From contig NZ_CP075184.1 of assembly GCF_020510705.1 (NCBI RefSeq), positions 2,542,001 to 2,606,000 on the forward strand: a stretch of DNA of 64,000 bases, in the 5' to 3' direction. Below, piece after piece: positions 12,624 to 20,756 of the stretch; the first letter of the stretch is position 1, and each line of letters opens with the position of its first letter. Source of the DNA: Acidovorax radicis. GTDB lineage: Bacteria > Pseudomonadota > Gammaproteobacteria > Burkholderiales > Burkholderiaceae_C. The position numbers and the translations under genes were made by a program. Below the pieces are notes generated by a model that worked only from the letters and a program-made list of their open reading frames with translations, did not search any database and was not told the DNA's origin.

Positions 12624-13564
12624 TGGCGCTGGCACGGCGCGCACCCCGGTTGGGCCTGGCGCTGGGCAGTGGCTCGGCACGCGGCTGGGCGCACATCGGC
12701 GTGCTGCAGGCGTTGGCTGAAGAGGGCGTGCGCCCCGACATCATTTGCGGCTCGTCGATTGGCGCGCTGGTGGGGGCGGCGTACGCGGGGGGCGAGCTGG
12801 CGCGTTTTTCGGACTGGGTGCAGGGCCTGGGCATGCGCGACGTGTTCGGCTTCATGGACTTCAACCTCTCGGGCGGCATGCTCAAGGGCGAAAAGCTCAT
12901 TGCCTTCTGGCGCCGCAATTTTGCCGATTTCGACATTGAAAATTCACCGTTGCCTTTTGGCGCCGTTGCCACAGACCTGCATTCAGGCGCCGAGGTCTGG
13001 CTGCGCCACGGCTCCATTGCCGATGCGGTGCGCGCGTCGATTGCGCTGCCGGGCCTGTTCACACCCGTGCGGCAGGACGACGGGCGGCTGCTGGTAGACG
13101 GAGGCCTGGTCAACCCCGTGCCCACATCGCTCGCGCGCGCGATGGGGGCGGACATCGTGATCGGGGTGGACCTGAACTCCGACATCCTGCACCGCCACAT
13201 GCGGCCCCTGGCCGTGGTGCAAACGCTGCCCGCCGATGCAGAGCTGGCCATCGCCCCCGAGCCCGAACCGGTCAAAAATGCCAGCTGGATCCAGCGGCTC
13301 ACGCCCTGGCGTTCGGGTGATGCAGCGCCGCCGGTGGAACGCCCGCGCGTGCCTTCGGTGCTGGACGTGGTGATGACCAGCGTCAATATCATGCAGATGC
13401 GCATCACCCGCAGCCGCATGGCGGGCGACCCGCCCGAGGTGGTGGTGGCGCCCGCCCTGGCGAACCTGGGTCTGCTGGACTTTCACCGCGCTGGCGAGGC
13501 CATCGAAGAAGGCCGCCGCGCCGCCAAGGCCAGCCTGCCGCAGTTGCGGCGGTTCATGGGGTGA
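12623..13564 (+). CDS. Patatin-like phospholipase (RssA-type)
   Basis: 313 residues. The glycine-rich oxyanion loop GSGSARGWAHIG (about 15-26), the nucleophile elbow GSSIG near residue 40 and the DGG motif (LLVDGGLVNPVP) supply the Ser-Asp dyad of patatin-like hydrolases. The small, signal-peptide-free form resembles RssA/YchK rather than secreted ExoU toxins. The substrate is probably a lysophospholipid or acyl ester, which is an inference. Its ATG overlaps the ligA stop by one base, so it is translationally coupled to ligA. Confidence 0.85.
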
Positions 13565-13567
13565 GAC

Positions 13568-13620
13568 ACTATTTTTGATAGCTACGAGCGCTTGTCTAGT
13601 AAGCGCTAGAAGCACTTTTA
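13568..13620 (+). repeat. Palindromic element, copy 4 (intergenic)
   Basis: One of the best copies: TTTTTGATAGCT leads, then AGCGCTT-N7-AAGCGCT, then AGAAGC and a short T-run. It lies between the patatin stop and the penicillin-binding protein start. Confidence 0.85.
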
Positions 13621-13633
13621 GATCATATTCTCG

Positions 13634-16003
13634 ATGGAATCCTCTTCTTCTTCGCAAGCACTGCAGGCGCGGGTGCGCAGCGCCCTGGCCTTTGTTTTCC
13701 GCCGGCCGCAGCGCCTGCTGTCGCTGCGCAGCGGATGCTGGCTGCTGGCCGCACTGCCCGTGGCGCTGCTGCTGTATGCGCTGGCGCTGGTGCCCTTCAC
13801 CCCGAGCATCACGGACATCCGCAAGGCCAAAAGCGAATTGCCCGCGCAGCTCATGTCGGCCGACGGCAAGCTGCTGGCCGAATACCGCTGGGCCAACCGC
13901 GAGTGGGTGCCGCTCGACAAGATTTCGCCCAACGTCGTCAACGCGCTGATCGCCACCGAAGACCACCGCTTCTACGACCACTTTGGCCTCGACTGGCGGC
14001 GCACGGCGTCGTCTGTGTTGCTCACGCTGCGCGGCGACACACAAGGGGGCTCGACCATCACGCAGCAGCTGGCGCGCAATTTGTTCCCCGAAGAGATCGG
14101 CCGCTCGCGCACCCTTACACGTAAGCTCAAGGAGGCGATCACGGCGGTGAAGATCGAGGCCTCGTACTCCAAGGACGAAATCCTGGAGACCTACCTCAAC
14201 ACGGTGCCGTTTCTGTACAACGCGTTTGGCATCGAGATGGCTGCGCGCACCTATTTCGACAAGTCGGCGGGCAAGCTCAATGTGGTGGAGAGCGCCACGC
14301 TGATCGGCATGCTCAAAGGCACGGCCTATTACAACCCGGTGACCCAGCCCGAGCGCGCGCAGGCGCGGCGCAACACGGTACTGGCACAGATGGTCAAACG
14401 CGGCAAGCTCACAGCCAAAGAGCTCGACGCCCTCGAAAAACGCCCTTTGAAAATTAATTTTGAGCGCCAGACCGAGGTGATGGGCCCTGCGCCTCATTTT
14501 GCGCAACAGCTGCGCAAGCAGCTCATCGGCTGGGCCGACGCCAATGGCTACAACCTGTATGCCGACGGGCTGGTGATTCGCTCCACCATTGATTCGCGCC
14601 TGCAAAACTATGCCAACCAGGCCGTGGCCCGCCAGGGGCGTGCACTGCAGGACGTGGCCGACAAAGCCTGGGCACGCAAGGATGGCTGGGGCCCCGGCAA
14701 CGAACTGGTGCAGGCGCTGGTGCGCGAAAGCGCCGAATACCGCGCCGCGCAGGACAAGGGCACGCCGCCCGATGAAGCGCTGCACACCCTGCTGGCCGAC
14801 GACACCTTCATGCAAAAGCTGCGGCTTGAAAAAACGCGCGTGCAGGCGGGTTTTCTGGCGCAGGACCCGGTCAACGGCCATGTGCTGGCGTGGGTGGGCA
14901 GCCGTGACTTCGGGATTGACCCGTTTGACCATGTGGCGGCCGCGCGCCGCCAGCCGGGCTCCACGTTCAAGCCCTTTGTGTACGGGGCCGCTTTTGCCCA
15001 GGGCGCATCGCCCACCGATACGCTGATGGACTCGGCCGTTGAGATCCCGCTGGGCGGTGGCCGCGTGTGGCGCCCCACCGATGGGCGTGCACCTAGCGAT
15101 GAACCCATGACCCTGGCCGATGGCCTTGCTTACTCCAAAAACACCATCACCGCCCAGGTGATGCAGCAAGTGGGCCCCGCCCGCGTGGCCGAGGTGGCAC
15201 GCGCGCTGGGCGTGCGGCAGTCCCCGCTTGAAGAAGTGCCCTCGCTGGCGCTGGGCACGAGCCCGGTCACCCTCAAGGAAATGATCACGGCCTATTGCAG
15301 CATCGTGAACCTGGGCCGTTACGTCGAGCCCGTGCTCATCACCAGCATCGAAGACAAAAACGGCAAGGTGCTGGAGACATTTGCCAAGTCCACCCCCGAA
15401 CAAGTGTTTGACGCCCGCGCCTCACAGACCCTGCGCAACACCATGCGCGGCGGGGTCGACCGGGGCACGGCCACGGCGATCCGATCACGCTACGGCATCC
15501 AGGCCGATGTGGCCGGCAAAACCGGCACCACCCAAGACAACACCGATGGCTGGTTCATTCTGATGAACGCCCGCGTGGTGGCGGGTGCCTGGGCGGGCTT
15601 CAACGACGGCCGCATCACGCTGCGCAGCGACTACTGGGGGCAGGGCGCCCGCAGTGCACTGCCCATGGTGGGTGAATTCATGCAACAGGGCCTGCGCGCG
15701 AAGGTGATCAATGGCAACGAGCGGTTTGTGGACGAGTTCGACGTGCCGCCGCCCGCCGACACCTCGCTGGGCAGCATGCGCGAATGGATTCGCGGGCTGT
15801 TCGGGGGCGGTGATGCCCCGTCGCCGCAGCAGCCATCACAGCCCACACCGCCGCCGGGCACTTTGCCCCCGGTGACCACCGACGAGGCCCCGTATGTGCC
15901 GCCGCAGCCCATGGCGCCCCCCGCGCCGGTCGTCATCACGCCCCTTGCGCCCTTGACACCCTTGACGCCCGCCATGCCAGCGCAAGAGCGGGTGGGCGGT
16001 TGA
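13634..16003 (+). CDS. Class A penicillin-binding protein (PBP1-type transglycosylase/transpeptidase)
   Basis: 789 residues. A cytoplasmic tail and transmembrane helix (about 35-55) precede a GT51 transglycosylase domain with catalytic Glu109 in ATEDHRFYDHFG and the GGSTITQQLARN motif. The transpeptidase domain has the SxxK serine (Ser443 in GSTFKPF), SKN (AYSKNT) and KTG (AGKTGTT). It polymerises and cross-links peptidoglycan on the periplasmic face. The C-terminal 60 residues are a Pro-rich low-complexity tail ending in repeated PLAPLTPLTP. Not assignable to 1A, 1B or 1C with certainty. It starts 69 bp after the patatin gene, with a palindromic element in between. Confidence 0.92.
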   Translation: MESSSSSQALQARVRSALAFVFRRPQRLLSLRSGCWLLAALPVALLLYALALVPFTPSITDIRKAKSELPAQLMSADGKLLAEYRWANREWVPLDKISPNVVNALIATEDHRFYDHFGLDWRRTASSVLLTLRGDTQGGSTITQQLARNLFPEEIGRSRTLTRKLKEAITAVKIEASYSKDEILETYLNTVPFLYNAFGIEMAARTYFDKSAGKLNVVESATLIGMLKGTAYYNPVTQPERAQARRNTVLAQMVKRGKLTAKELDALEKRPLKINFERQTEVMGPAPHFAQQLRKQLIGWADANGYNLYADGLVIRSTIDSRLQNYANQAVARQGRALQDVADKAWARKDGWGPGNELVQALVRESAEYRAAQDKGTPPDEALHTLLADDTFMQKLRLEKTRVQAGFLAQDPVNGHVLAWVGSRDFGIDPFDHVAAARRQPGSTFKPFVYGAAFAQGASPTDTLMDSAVEIPLGGGRVWRPTDGRAPSDEPMTLADGLAYSKNTITAQVMQQVGPARVAEVARALGVRQSPLEEVPSLALGTSPVTLKEMITAYCSIVNLGRYVEPVLITSIEDKNGKVLETFAKSTPEQVFDARASQTLRNTMRGGVDRGTATAIRSRYGIQADVAGKTGTTQDNTDGWFILMNARVVAGAWAGFNDGRITLRSDYWGQGARSALPMVGEFMQQGLRAKVINGNERFVDEFDVPPPADTSLGSMREWIRGLFGGGDAPSPQQPSQPTPPPGTLPPVTTDEAPYVPPQPMAPPAPVVITPLAPLTPLTPAMPAQERVGG

Positions 16004-16364
16004 ACTGTTGAACTGTTGATGGGTCGTGCCAGGCACTGCATGGTGTTCAATACCAACGCCTTGTCGCCCCACGTGGGCCGCGATGCGGTCGTTGCCATGG
16101 GCCGCAGCGTTCTTGCTACGCGTGCCATGCAGGGCACGCGGGACACGCGACACGTGAAACCTGTCCCCTTACCTCGCTTTCGGTAAAAGGTGGGTTTTTG
16201 CGGTTTGGCGGCTCTGCGGTTTCACGGTCGGTCTTGACCGGTTGCTGGGGCGGCTCCCCCGCCCGGGCACATGCCAAGATGCGGGCGTGTGCGGCACCAG
16301 CGCCCGGAACCAAAAAATAGAGGGAACATTCTGGTGAGCCGCGCGTTGAAGCAGTCATTCAATC
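16004..16364. other. Intergenic region before the ECF sigma operon
   Basis: 361 bp. A 55-codon plus-strand frame (16019-16186) opens with ATG but has no Shine-Dalgarno and no recognisable product. A 7-bp stem GCGTGCC/GGCACGC lies at 16120-16139 without a T-run. A candidate ECF promoter is at 16306-16334. Confidence 0.5.
16306..16334 (+). promoter_or_regulatory. Candidate ECF-type promoter (autoregulatory)
   Basis: GGAACC, 17 bases, then TTCTGG, ending 30 bp before the sigma factor start. GGAAC is the usual -35 of ECF sigma factors. A second GGAACA stands upstream of the secreted-protein gene of the same cluster (17950-17976). Autoregulation is inferred. Confidence 0.4.
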
Positions 16365-16919
16365 ATGGGAATTTGCAGCCATCTCGATGACGAAGCCTGC
16401 GCCGCGCGTGCACAGCGGGGCGACCGCGCGGCGTTTTCGGAGTTGGTGGCGCGATTCCAGGATCGGATCTACCGCTTTGTGGCGCGGCTTACCCGGTCGC
16501 CCGATGACGCGCAGGAACTCACACAGGAGACTTTTCTGCACGCCTACCAGGCTTTGGCGCGCTGGACGCCCGATGCCCGCCTGAGCACCTGGCTGTTTCG
16601 CATTGCACGCAATCTGGCTTTTGACTGGCTGCGGCGTGGCAAGCGGGTCGGGTTCGTGCCGCTGGACGAAGACACCGCCGCCAGCCACCCTGACCCCGCT
16701 CCGGCACCCGATGCGGTGCTGGAGACGGCGCAGCGCTACGGGCTGCTTGAAAAGGCGTTGGCCCGCCTGCCCGAGGAGCACCGCGAAATCTTGCTGCTGC
16801 GGGAGATTGAAGAAATGTCTTACGAAGACATAGCAGCCGTGCTCGCGCTGAATGTGGGCACCGTCAAATCGCGCATTACACGGGCGCGCGCAGGGCTACT
16901 GGACAAAATGCCGCGCTGA
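16365..16919 (+). CDS. ECF-family RNA polymerase sigma factor
   Basis: 184 residues. Region sigma2 (about 22-90) contains DDAQELTQETFLHAYQAL and WLFRIARNLAFDWLR; region sigma4 (about 125-178) contains LPEEHREILLLREIEEMSYEDIAAVL and the recognition helix GTVKSRITRAR. Lacking regions 1 and 3, it is a group IV (extracytoplasmic function) sigma factor of the RpoE type. It lies 23 bp upstream of a zinc-type anti-sigma factor and two envelope proteins, so it probably responds to a periplasmic or metal stress. That role is inferred from context. Confidence 0.93.
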   Translation: MGICSHLDDEACAARAQRGDRAAFSELVARFQDRIYRFVARLTRSPDDAQELTQETFLHAYQALARWTPDARLSTWLFRIARNLAFDWLRRGKRVGFVPLDEDTAASHPDPAPAPDAVLETAQRYGLLEKALARLPEEHREILLLREIEEMSYEDIAAVLALNVGTVKSRITRARAGLLDKMPR

Positions 16920-16942
16920 ACATAGACCTTGGAGACTTTGCC

Positions 16943-17413
16943 ATGACCTGCCCCCGAGATACCGACCTGTCCGCCTATGTGGACCACATGATGAAACCGC
17001 CAGAGCGGGCCCGTTTCAACGGCCATCTGCAGGCCTGCCCGATATGCCAGCAACGGCTCGACGACATGACCGCCTTGGGCACGAGCCTGCGTGCGCTGCC
17101 ATCGCCTCAGCTCGGGTTCGACCTTGCGGCGCAGTGGAACGATCGTCTGCACACCCAGCCCCTGGGGCGACGGCCCGCTCGCGCGGGGGCAGGCTGGCGC
17201 GGTTGGATGCCTGTCGGATTGGCGGGTCTGACCACGGGGTTAGCCCTGGTGTCGGGGCTCTGGCTGGGCGGGTTGATGCTGGGTGGGTTGATGCTGGGTG
17301 GGGCGGCTGCGAGCGTGTCGGGCGGGGCGTTGGTGCGGGTGTTTGACCCCATCCCCCCGGGTGGCCTGTGCGCCGCCGCAGAAATATGCCGTCTCCCGAA
17401 AGGAATGCCATGA
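16943..17413 (+). CDS. Zinc-type (ZAS) anti-sigma factor, membrane-anchored
   Basis: 156 residues. The N terminus carries the HxxxCxxC motif of zinc-binding anti-sigma domains (His28, Cys32, Cys35 in GHLQACPIC). A single transmembrane segment (about 90-120) is rich in the repeat GGLMLGG. The short periplasmic end has two cysteines. Such proteins hold their cognate ECF sigma factor at the membrane until a signal triggers release. Its TGA stop overlaps the next ATG (ATGA), indicating translational coupling to the putative sensor. Confidence 0.85.
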   Translation: MTCPRDTDLSAYVDHMMKPPERARFNGHLQACPICQQRLDDMTALGTSLRALPSPQLGFDLAAQWNDRLHTQPLGRRPARAGAGWRGWMPVGLAGLTTGLALVSGLWLGGLMLGGLMLGGAAASVSGGALVRVFDPIPPGGLCAAAEICRLPKGMP

Positions 17414-17883
17414 ATCGCCGTCATCTCCAGACATGGTTGTTGGCCGTGTCGCTCGCGCTGAATGCAGGCTTCATCGTGGCCGTGGCCATGCACCAGTGGC
17501 AGCCTGCGGCCAGGGTGGGTGCTGTACCGCACACCCCCGTGAATCTGCCGGATTATTTGGCGTTGAGTGCCGACCAGCGCCAACGCTGGCAACAACTGGA
17601 ACCCGCCTTTCTGCACGAGGTCAGCGTGAACTGGGCAGATATCCGCCGGCATCGCGAGGCGCTGGTGCGGCATATCTTTGCCGATGAGCCACTGCCTGCC
17701 GCCATCGATGCAGAGCAGACCCGCATCGCGATCCTGCAGGAAGCGCAGCAGCGGCGCGTGATTGCGCAATTGCTGGCCGAGCGCGCCCTGCTCGATGAGG
17801 CGCAGCGTGCCCGGCTGATGGCCCTGCTGCTCAGCCGCTACGCCCAGGAATCCACGGAAGAAGAGCTGCTGCACCGCGATTGA
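17410..17883 (+). CDS. Periplasmic heavy-metal sensor-like protein (CnrX/Spy/ZraP-type)
   Basis: 157 residues. An uncleaved-type N-terminal helix (LLAVSLALNAGFIVAVAM, about 9-26) precedes a helical, Gln/Arg/Leu-rich periplasmic part. Segments such as LSADQRQRWQQLEPAFLHEV and RIAILQEAQQRRVIAQLL resemble the LTxxQ-type helical hairpins of CpxP/Spy/ZraP/CnrX proteins. In cnrYXH-like systems the X protein senses metal and controls the anti-sigma factor, so this gene, coupled to the anti-sigma factor by ATGA, is the likely sensor. The metal is unknown; few histidines are present (H50s and H80s region), so the ligand set is unclear. The ATG at 17410 is chosen because of that overlap. Confidence 0.65.
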   Translation: MNRRHLQTWLLAVSLALNAGFIVAVAMHQWQPAARVGAVPHTPVNLPDYLALSADQRQRWQQLEPAFLHEVSVNWADIRRHREALVRHIFADEPLPAAIDAEQTRIAILQEAQQRRVIAQLLAERALLDEAQRARLMALLLSRYAQESTEEELLHRD

Positions 17884-17949
17884 GGGCTGCGTAGAACGTG
17901 CGACGCACGGCGCGCAGCGCGGTGGATTCGATAAAGATGCAAATCAGAT

Positions 17950-17976
17950 GGAACAATTTTCTGGGCCAGTCGTTTG
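17950..17976 (+). promoter_or_regulatory. Second candidate ECF-type promoter
   Basis: GGAACA, 15 bases, then CGTTTG, ending 58 bp before the secreted His-rich protein. The GGAAC box is shared with the promoter-like site at 16306, but the -10 differs, so the pairing is only suggestive. Confidence 0.3.
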
Positions 17977-18033
17977 AAGCAACAAGGCTCGGGAATCCCC
18001 GGGCCCCTTTGTTCAACCTTCTGGAGTCTTCCC

Positions 18034-18540
18034 ATGAAATCGCCCCTGTATCTGTCCCTGTTGCTGGCCACCGCTTTGACTCTGCCTGTGGCGGCGCTGG
18101 CCGCCAGCCCGGCCGCCCAGGCTCACGATCACGGCCACGGCGCCGCAGCAACCCATGACATAGAGCTCAATGCCGGCAAAAAATGGAACATCGATGCCCC
18201 CCTGCGCCAGGGCATGGGGGCCATTCACAAGGCCGTCCGTCAGACGCTGCCCCTGGCCCATGCAGGCAAGGCGCAGGCCGCCGACTACGATGCCTTTGGT
18301 GCGGAAATCTCCAAACAGGTGGCGTACATCGTGGAGAACTGCAAGCTCGAACCCAAGGCCGATGCCCAGCTGCATACCGTGATCGGCGAAATACTCCAAG
18401 GTGTGGAGGCGGCTCAAGGCCAGGAAGGCGACACGGCGCGCGCTGCGGGGGTTGTGAAGGTGGCCCAGGCACTCAACACCTATGGCAGCCATTTCAACCA
18501 CTCCGGGTGGAAATCCATTCCGTTGCCCTTGTCCCACTGA
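18034..18540 (+). CDS. Secreted His-rich periplasmic helical protein (DnrO-like)
   Basis: 168 residues. A clear signal peptide (about 1-30, ending ALAASPAAQA) exposes an immediate HDHGHG metal-binding-like N terminus. The mature part is predicted helical, with an invariant-looking WNIDAPLRQGM segment and a single Cys in VENCKLEP, and no CxxCH haem motif. I associate this layout with small proteins annotated DnrO, but the function is unknown. It has a good Shine-Dalgarno (CTGGAG, 7 bases before the ATG at 18034) and its own GGAAC-type promoter candidate. It follows the sigma/anti-sigma/sensor genes and may be an output of that regulon. Confidence 0.6.
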   Translation: MKSPLYLSLLLATALTLPVAALAASPAAQAHDHGHGAAATHDIELNAGKKWNIDAPLRQGMGAIHKAVRQTLPLAHAGKAQAADYDAFGAEISKQVAYIVENCKLEPKADAQLHTVIGEILQGVEAAQGQEGDTARAAGVVKVAQALNTYGSHFNHSGWKSIPLPLSH

Positions 18541-18615
18541 GTGAACACGGGTCAGTGCGTAGCGCACCGTGCGCAGTGGGTATGGCCGCTCCCGGCCGCA
18601 GGCCGGGGCGGCGCG

Positions 18616-19167
18616 TTATTCCACGTCGATACAGTGCAGCCCGAACTGGCCAGCCTTGCGGTCGGCGAAATACGCCTCGAGTGTTTGCTTTACCGTGCGA
18701 AAGGCCAGCTCGTCCCACGGTATTTCTTCTTCGGTGAACAGGCGCGCCTCGATGGTTTCGTAGCCGGGGTTGAACTGGTCGCTGAGTAAGGCCGCGCGAT
18801 AGAACAGGTGCACTTGCCCCACGCGGCGCACGTTGAGCAGGCTGAACAGCGGGCCCATCTCGATCTGCGCGCCGGCTTCTTCATCGGTCTCGCGGGCGGC
18901 GCCCTCCGCCGTGGTTTCGTCCAGTTCCATAAAACCTGCGGGCAGCGTCCATTTGCCCCAGCGCGGTTCGATGTTGCGCTTGCACAGCAGGATGCGCCCA
19001 TCGGCCAGCTCAGGCACGGTGCCCACCACGTTCAGCGGGTTTTCGTAATGCACCGTGTTGCACGCGGGGCAGACGGCGCGCGGCTTGGTGTCGCCGTCGT
19101 CTGGCAGGCGGTACACCACGGCGGTGCCACATTCGCGGCAGTGTTTGATGGGGCTGCGGTGGGTCAT
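18616..19167 (-). CDS. Nudix hydrolase with N-terminal zinc ribbon
   Basis: 183 residues. A zinc ribbon (Cys10, Cys13, Cys33, Cys36) precedes a perfect Nudix box GX5EX7REUXEEXGU at residues 78-100 (GFMELDE...RETDEEAGA). Nudix enzymes hydrolyse nucleoside diphosphates linked to another moiety. The zinc-ribbon subtype includes NADH and ADP-ribose pyrophosphatases, but the substrate cannot be told here. It stands alone on the minus strand, with palindromic element copy 5 just upstream of its start. Confidence 0.88.
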   Translation of the reverse strand: MTHRSPIKHCRECGTAVVYRLPDDGDTKPRAVCPACNTVHYENPLNVVGTVPELADGRILLCKRNIEPRWGKWTLPAGFMELDETTAEGAARETDEEAGAQIEMGPLFSLLNVRRVGQVHLFYRAALLSDQFNPGYETIEARLFTEEEIPWDELAFRTVKQTLEAYFADRKAGQFGLHCIDVE

Positions 19168-19169
19168 GC

Positions 19170-19231
19170 AGAATTTTGAATGAAATAGGTCTCTAGCGCT
19201 TATGGATAAAGCGCTAGTAGCTATTGAAAAG
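19170..19231 (-). repeat. Palindromic element, copy 5 (intergenic, near full length)
   Basis: Read on the minus strand: TTTTCAATAGCTAC, TAGCGCTT-N7-AAGCGCTAGAG, then ACCTATTTCATTCAAAATT. This is one of the longest copies, and its outer arms (AAAATT...) are themselves roughly complementary. Confidence 0.85.
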
Positions 19232-19276
19232 TGAGTATTTGGCGGCGAACTGCAGTGCGTTGCGGCGTGCTCGGGG

Positions 19277-19972
19277 TTACACCACGCTCAGGCGCAGCGT
19301 GCCCAGGCCCGATACGCCGCCTTCCAACACGTCGCCGCGCACCACGGCGCCCACACCTTCGGGGGTGCCGGTGTAGATCAGGTCGCCGGGCTGCAGCTCC
19401 CACGCGGCCGACAGGTGCTCGATGGTTTCGGCGATGTTCCAGATGAGCTGGGCCACGGTGCTGCGCTGCTTGTCTGTGCCATTGACCTGCAGCCAGATGT
19501 CGGCCTTGGCCACGTCACCGGCCTGGGCTGCCGGGGTGATGGGGCCGATGGGGGCGCTGGCGTCAAAGCCTTTGCCGATACACCAGGGGCGGCCTTGCTT
19601 CTTCATGTCGTTTTGCAGATCGCGGCGGGTCATGTCCAGGCCCACGGCGTAGCCATAGATGTGGGCGAGGGCGTCGGCTGCCTTGATATTTTTGCCGCCT
19701 TTGCCGATGGCCACCACCAGTTCAATCTCGTGGTGCAGGTTGGCGGTGAGGCTGGGGTAGGGCAGTTGGCCGGTTTCGCCCGTGTTGACCACCACGATGG
19801 CATCTGCAGGCTTCATGAAGAAAAACGGCGGTTCGCGGCCGGTGAAACCCATCTCTTTGGCATGCTCTTCGTAATTGCGGCCCACGCAGTAAATGCGGTG
19901 CACGGGAAATTGGTCGCCGCTGCCCTCCACGGGCACGCTGGCCACGGGGGCGGGAGAAAATACGTAGCTCAT
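19277..19972 (-). CDS. nagK: Fumarylacetoacetate-hydrolase family, probable fumarylpyruvate hydrolase
   Basis: 231 residues. IYCVGRNYEEHAKEMG, FFMKPADAIV, the metal-binding region HHEIELVVAIG and the ending GDLIYTGTPEGVGAV are characteristic of FAH-family C-C hydrolases, closest in my recognition to NagK-type fumarylpyruvate hydrolases of gentisate degradation, which give fumarate and pyruvate. The start at 19972 (MSYVFSP) fits the family; the longer open frame upstream reads into non-coding sequence. It is divergent from a MarR regulator, and the next plus-strand gene is a zeta-class isomerase, the preceding step in the same pathway. No gentisate dioxygenase is present here, so the pathway assignment is inferred. 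Confidence 0.8.
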   Translation of the reverse strand: MSYVFSPAPVASVPVEGSGDQFPVHRIYCVGRNYEEHAKEMGFTGREPPFFFMKPADAIVVVNTGETGQLPYPSLTANLHHEIELVVAIGKGGKNIKAADALAHIYGYAVGLDMTRRDLQNDMKKQGRPWCIGKGFDASAPIGPITPAAQAGDVAKADIWLQVNGTDKQRSTVAQLIWNIAETIEHLSAAWELQPGDLIYTGTPEGVGAVVRGDVLEGGVSGLGTLRLSVV

Positions 19973-20126
19973 GTCTGCCTTTCTTTTGTCTGGATCTGGC
20001 GAAGAAAACGGGGGATGGAAACAGGTTCTGCAGGCGCCATGGCGGGTAAAAACCGGGGGCCTGAACCCGTGCGGCAGTGTGCCACGGACCCGGCCCGCTT
20101 GCAGGGGGGGCGCTACACTCGCGCCC

Positions 20127-20639
20127 ATGGCTATGAGCTTCGATTTTCACCACACACCAGGCCACCTGGTGCGCCGCGCCCACCAGCGCGCCGTGGCGCT
20201 TTTCATGGAAGAGACGGCGGGTTTTGATGTGACGCCGGTGCAGTTCGCCATCCTGCACGAGTTGCTCGCGCGGCCCGGCGAAGACCAGGTCACCCTGGCA
20301 TCGCGGGTGGCTTTTGATGCGGCTACGTCGGGTTCGGTGATCGGGCGGCTCGAAAAGCGCGGCTGGATCCGGCGCGAGCCCGACACCGGTGACCGGCGCC
20401 GCAAGCTGTTGTGGATCACCCCCGACGGTGAAGCTGCCGCCTTGCAAATGCGCGATGCCGCCCAGCGTGTGCAAGAGCGCCTGGTGGCGCCATTGAGCGC
20501 GCAAGAGCGCGAAGACTTCATGGTTTTGCTGTCCAAGGTGGTGTACAACCACCACGACCTTGGCGGTGCGGGGGGCGCCGTGACCGCATCGGGCAGCGCG
20601 CTGGGCGCACTGGGCGCGATAGACGCAGCACGCCGCTGA
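20127..20639 (+). CDS. MarR-family transcriptional regulator
   Basis: 170 residues. The winged helix is visible: FAILHELLARPGEDQVTLASRVAFDAATSGSVIGRLEKRGWIRREPDTGDRRRKLLWITPDG covers helix-turn-helix and wing, with the conserved DxRxR-type wing (residues about 84-95). MarR proteins usually repress divergent genes and release DNA on binding aromatic acids. With 154 bp between it and the FAH-family gene, and an isomerase gene downstream, it is likely the regulator of this aromatic-acid segment. The ATG at 20127 is used; another in-frame ATG lies at 20133. Confidence 0.88.
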   Translation: MAMSFDFHHTPGHLVRRAHQRAVALFMEETAGFDVTPVQFAILHELLARPGEDQVTLASRVAFDAATSGSVIGRLEKRGWIRREPDTGDRRRKLLWITPDGEAAALQMRDAAQRVQERLVAPLSAQEREDFMVLLSKVVYNHHDLGGAGGAVTASGSALGALGAIDAARR

Positions 20640-20756
20640 TAGCGCAGCGGCAGGGGCTCGACGCAAAGCAAAGCAAGGACCGCTGTCTGGGTCTGATACC
20701 GATGGCGCGTTGGTCCGCCACCACCACCTCCACCCCCCTTTTTCATCACGTCTTGT

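Noticed and set aside
16019..16186. 55-codon plus-strand open frame after the penicillin-binding protein gene
   Set aside because: ATG present, but no ribosome-binding site, no recognisable family and no coupling to neighbours.
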